Shown here in pieces: positions 5,812 through 7,025 of a stretch of 7,025 bases of DNA; the first letter of the stretch is position 1, and each line of letters begins with the position of its first letter. Source of the DNA: Polaromonas sp. Lineage in GTDB: Bacteria; Pseudomonadota; Gammaproteobacteria; Burkholderiales; Burkholderiaceae_C. The notes beneath the pieces are model-generated. The model did not search any database and was not told the DNA's origin. It saw only the letters and a program-made list of their open reading frames with translations. The stretch lies in NCBI GenBank assembly GCA_013205645.1, contig JABMMH010000209.1, positions 1 to 7,025 of the forward strand. Direction: 5' to 3'. A program made the translations under genes and the position numbers.

Positions 5812-6536
5812 CCTAATTCCCCTTTTAAAAATTGGGCTGCTGCCGGCGACAGCGGCCCTCCGAAAAATGAGTCAACCGGCGCATCCGCCAGCACATGGCC
5901 GTGCTCTAGGTAAATTACCCGGCTCGCCAGACGCTTCACTTGGCCGAGGTTATGGCTGCTGAAAATCAAGGTCATGCCCGACTCTGCGAACTCAGCCATC
6001 AGGGATTCGACCTCCCGCTTGGCAGCCGGGTCGAGGCTGGCGGTGGGCTCGTCCAGCAGCAAGACTTGCGGCTTCAAAGCCCAGGCCCGCGCCAAGGCCA
6101 GCCGTTGCTGCTGACCGCCCGACAAAGACTTACCAGACCGCTGGGCCAAATCAGCCAAGCCAACACGTTCGAGTGCCGCCAGCGCCTGCTGACGCGCAGC
6201 GCCCCAGCGCATGCCGGCCAGCCACAAGCCGATGGCGACATTGTTTTGCACGCTGGTGCGCAACATGTAGGGCCGCTGAAACAGCATCGCTTGCAGCGCT
6301 GGCACCGGTTTCAGCATCTGGCCGCTGGCCGCTGGCACCAAACCGTGCAGATGCCGCAGCAAGGTACTTTTGCCGCTGCCGTTGGCGCCCACCAAGGCGA
6401 GGCGTTCGCCGCGGCCAATCGTCAACGTGCAATCCACCAATGCGTTGACGCGGCCGAACTGCACGCCCACAGCGTTCAGCTTGAACAAGACGTCGCTCGC
6501 CAAGGGCTGCATGGACAAAGGGGTGGCGTTCGACAT
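5808..6536 (-). CDS. tupC: Tungstate-type ABC transporter ATPase TupC
   Basis: This 242-residue cytoplasmic ATPase powers the TupB channel. All ABC motifs are intact: Walker A GANGSGKST (50-58), Q-loop Gln87 in LFQRPYMLR, signature LSGGQ (138-142), Walker B VLLLDEP (158-164) with D-loop SLD, and the switch histidine His195 in SSHN. It lacks the C-terminal MOP/TOBE regulatory domain that ModC proteins (about 350 residues) carry, so it has no built-in molybdate feedback domain. This favours the Tup type over the Mod type. Its start overlaps the tupB stop by one base (TGATG) without a strong ribosome site, and its stop overlaps the tupA start (ATGA), both signs of translational coupling. Confidence 0.92.
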   Translation of the reverse strand: MSNATPLSMQPLASDVLFKLNAVGVQFGRVNALVDCTLTIGRGERLALVGANGSGKSTLLRHLHGLVPAASGQMLKPVPALQAMLFQRPYMLRTSVQNNVAIGLWLAGMRWGAARQQALAALERVGLADLAQRSGKSLSGGQQQRLALARAWALKPQVLLLDEPTASLDPAAKREVESLMAEFAESGMTLIFSSHNLGQVKRLASRVIYLEHGHVLADAPVDSFFGGPLSPAAAQFLKGELG

Positions 6537-7025
6537 CAGCGCTGCCCCGCCGTGGCGATGAGCGCATCGGTTGGCACATCTGGCGGCCAGGAGCCGCGCG
6601 CTTCACGGGCCTCGCGCCAATGGCGAATGAGGGCGATCAAGGCATTCAGCAGCAGCACGACCAGCAGCAGCAGCACGCCCAAGGCCAGCGCCAGCGGCAG
6701 GTCACCCTTGCTGGTTTCGAGCGCAATGGCAGTGGTCATGACCCGCGTGAAACCATCGATGTTGCCGCCGACCACCATCACAGCGCCCACTTCCGAAATA
6801 GCCCGACCGAAAGCGGCAATCACGATGGTCAGCAAGGCATAACGCTCGTCCCACAGCAAAATCAAACCGCGCCAGCCAATGCCCGCGCCAAGTGACTGCA
6901 ATTGCTCGCCATGCAGTGCGTCTGCGTCTTCAATGCTTTGCCGCACCAGCGCCGTGACGATCGGCAGCACCAGCACCGACTGCGCCAACACCATGGCCTG
7001 AAACGAAAACAGCCAACCCAAAAAA
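6536..7025 (-). CDS. tupB: Tungstate-type ABC transporter permease TupB (partial, C-terminal ~162 aa)
   Basis: This is the C-terminal part of an inner-membrane permease; the frame stays open to the right edge, so roughly 70 N-terminal residues are outside. The TTG at 7021 is an internal Leu codon rather than a start, because the reading continues (FLGWLFSFQAMVLAQ) as in TupB proteins. Seen: hydrophobic segments around AMVLAQSVLVLPIVTALV, ALLTIVIAAFG and a long terminal one (LALALGVLLLLVVLLLNALI), plus the cytoplasmic EAA-type loop AFGRAISEVGAVMVVGGNI that contacts the ATPase. It ends in a basic tail (RHWREAREARG). It is the first visible gene of the operon; the promoter is not in the window. 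Confidence 0.9.
   Translation of the reverse strand, partial: FLGWLFSFQAMVLAQSVLVLPIVTALVRQSIEDADALHGEQLQSLGAGIGWRGLILLWDERYALLTIVIAAFGRAISEVGAVMVVGGNIDGFTRVMTTAIALETSKGDLPLALALGVLLLLVVLLLNALIALIRHWREAREARGSWPPDVPTDALIATAGQR

Overview
The window (about 60% G+C) looks like a chromosomal stretch of a betaproteobacterium, most plausibly Burkholderiales/Comamonadaceae-like. This rests on gene content and protein style (a form II CoxS/CoxL-type Mo-hydroxylase, an AcoR-like GAF-Fis regulator, a TupABC transporter and a PCu(A)C protein). No rRNA or other phylogenetic marker is present, so the taxonomy is inference. I see no mobile element, tRNA, rRNA or CRISPR array.

Region 1 (1-1233, minus strand) holds the start of a molybdenum hydroxylase operon. 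The complete 2Fe-2S subunit (CoxS-like, 568-1038) is followed 27 nt later by the N-terminal 180 residues of the molybdopterin subunit (CoxL-like, 1-540, running off the left edge). The small-then-large order, with no FAD subunit upstream, fits the S-L-M arrangement of form II enzymes. Region 2 (1234-3201) holds a 601-residue protein on the minus strand, an NTF2/SnoaL-like domain fused to a flavin-dependent monooxygenase, and then a 162-nt divergent intergenic region. Region 3 (3202-4338, plus strand) is an AcoR-type regulator with GAF and Fis-type HTH domains but no sigma-54-interacting AAA+ domain. Region 4 (4349-7025, minus strand) is a tungstate-type ABC transporter in the order permease, ATPase, binding protein (tupB-tupC-tupA, translationally coupled). 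It is followed by a periplasmic PCu(A)C copper chaperone that converges on the regulator with a 10-nt gap.

The strongest unexplained signal is a composite promoter element present twice, upstream of coxS (1121-1165) and upstream of the monooxygenase (3083-3127). It consists of a G-box/C-box palindrome (GGGGGTTT, optional A, CCCC) and a 15-nt block TCAATTCAWCAATGA that begins exactly 30 nt from the first G in both copies. The copies share little between these blocks. This suggests one activator controls both transcription units, and the adjacent AAA-less GAF-Fis protein is the obvious candidate. Inferred picture: a small-molecule-responsive catabolic module pairing a flavin monooxygenase with a Mo-hydroxylase, with oxyanion (W/Mo) and copper handling genes next door. 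The substrate cannot be read from the sequence.
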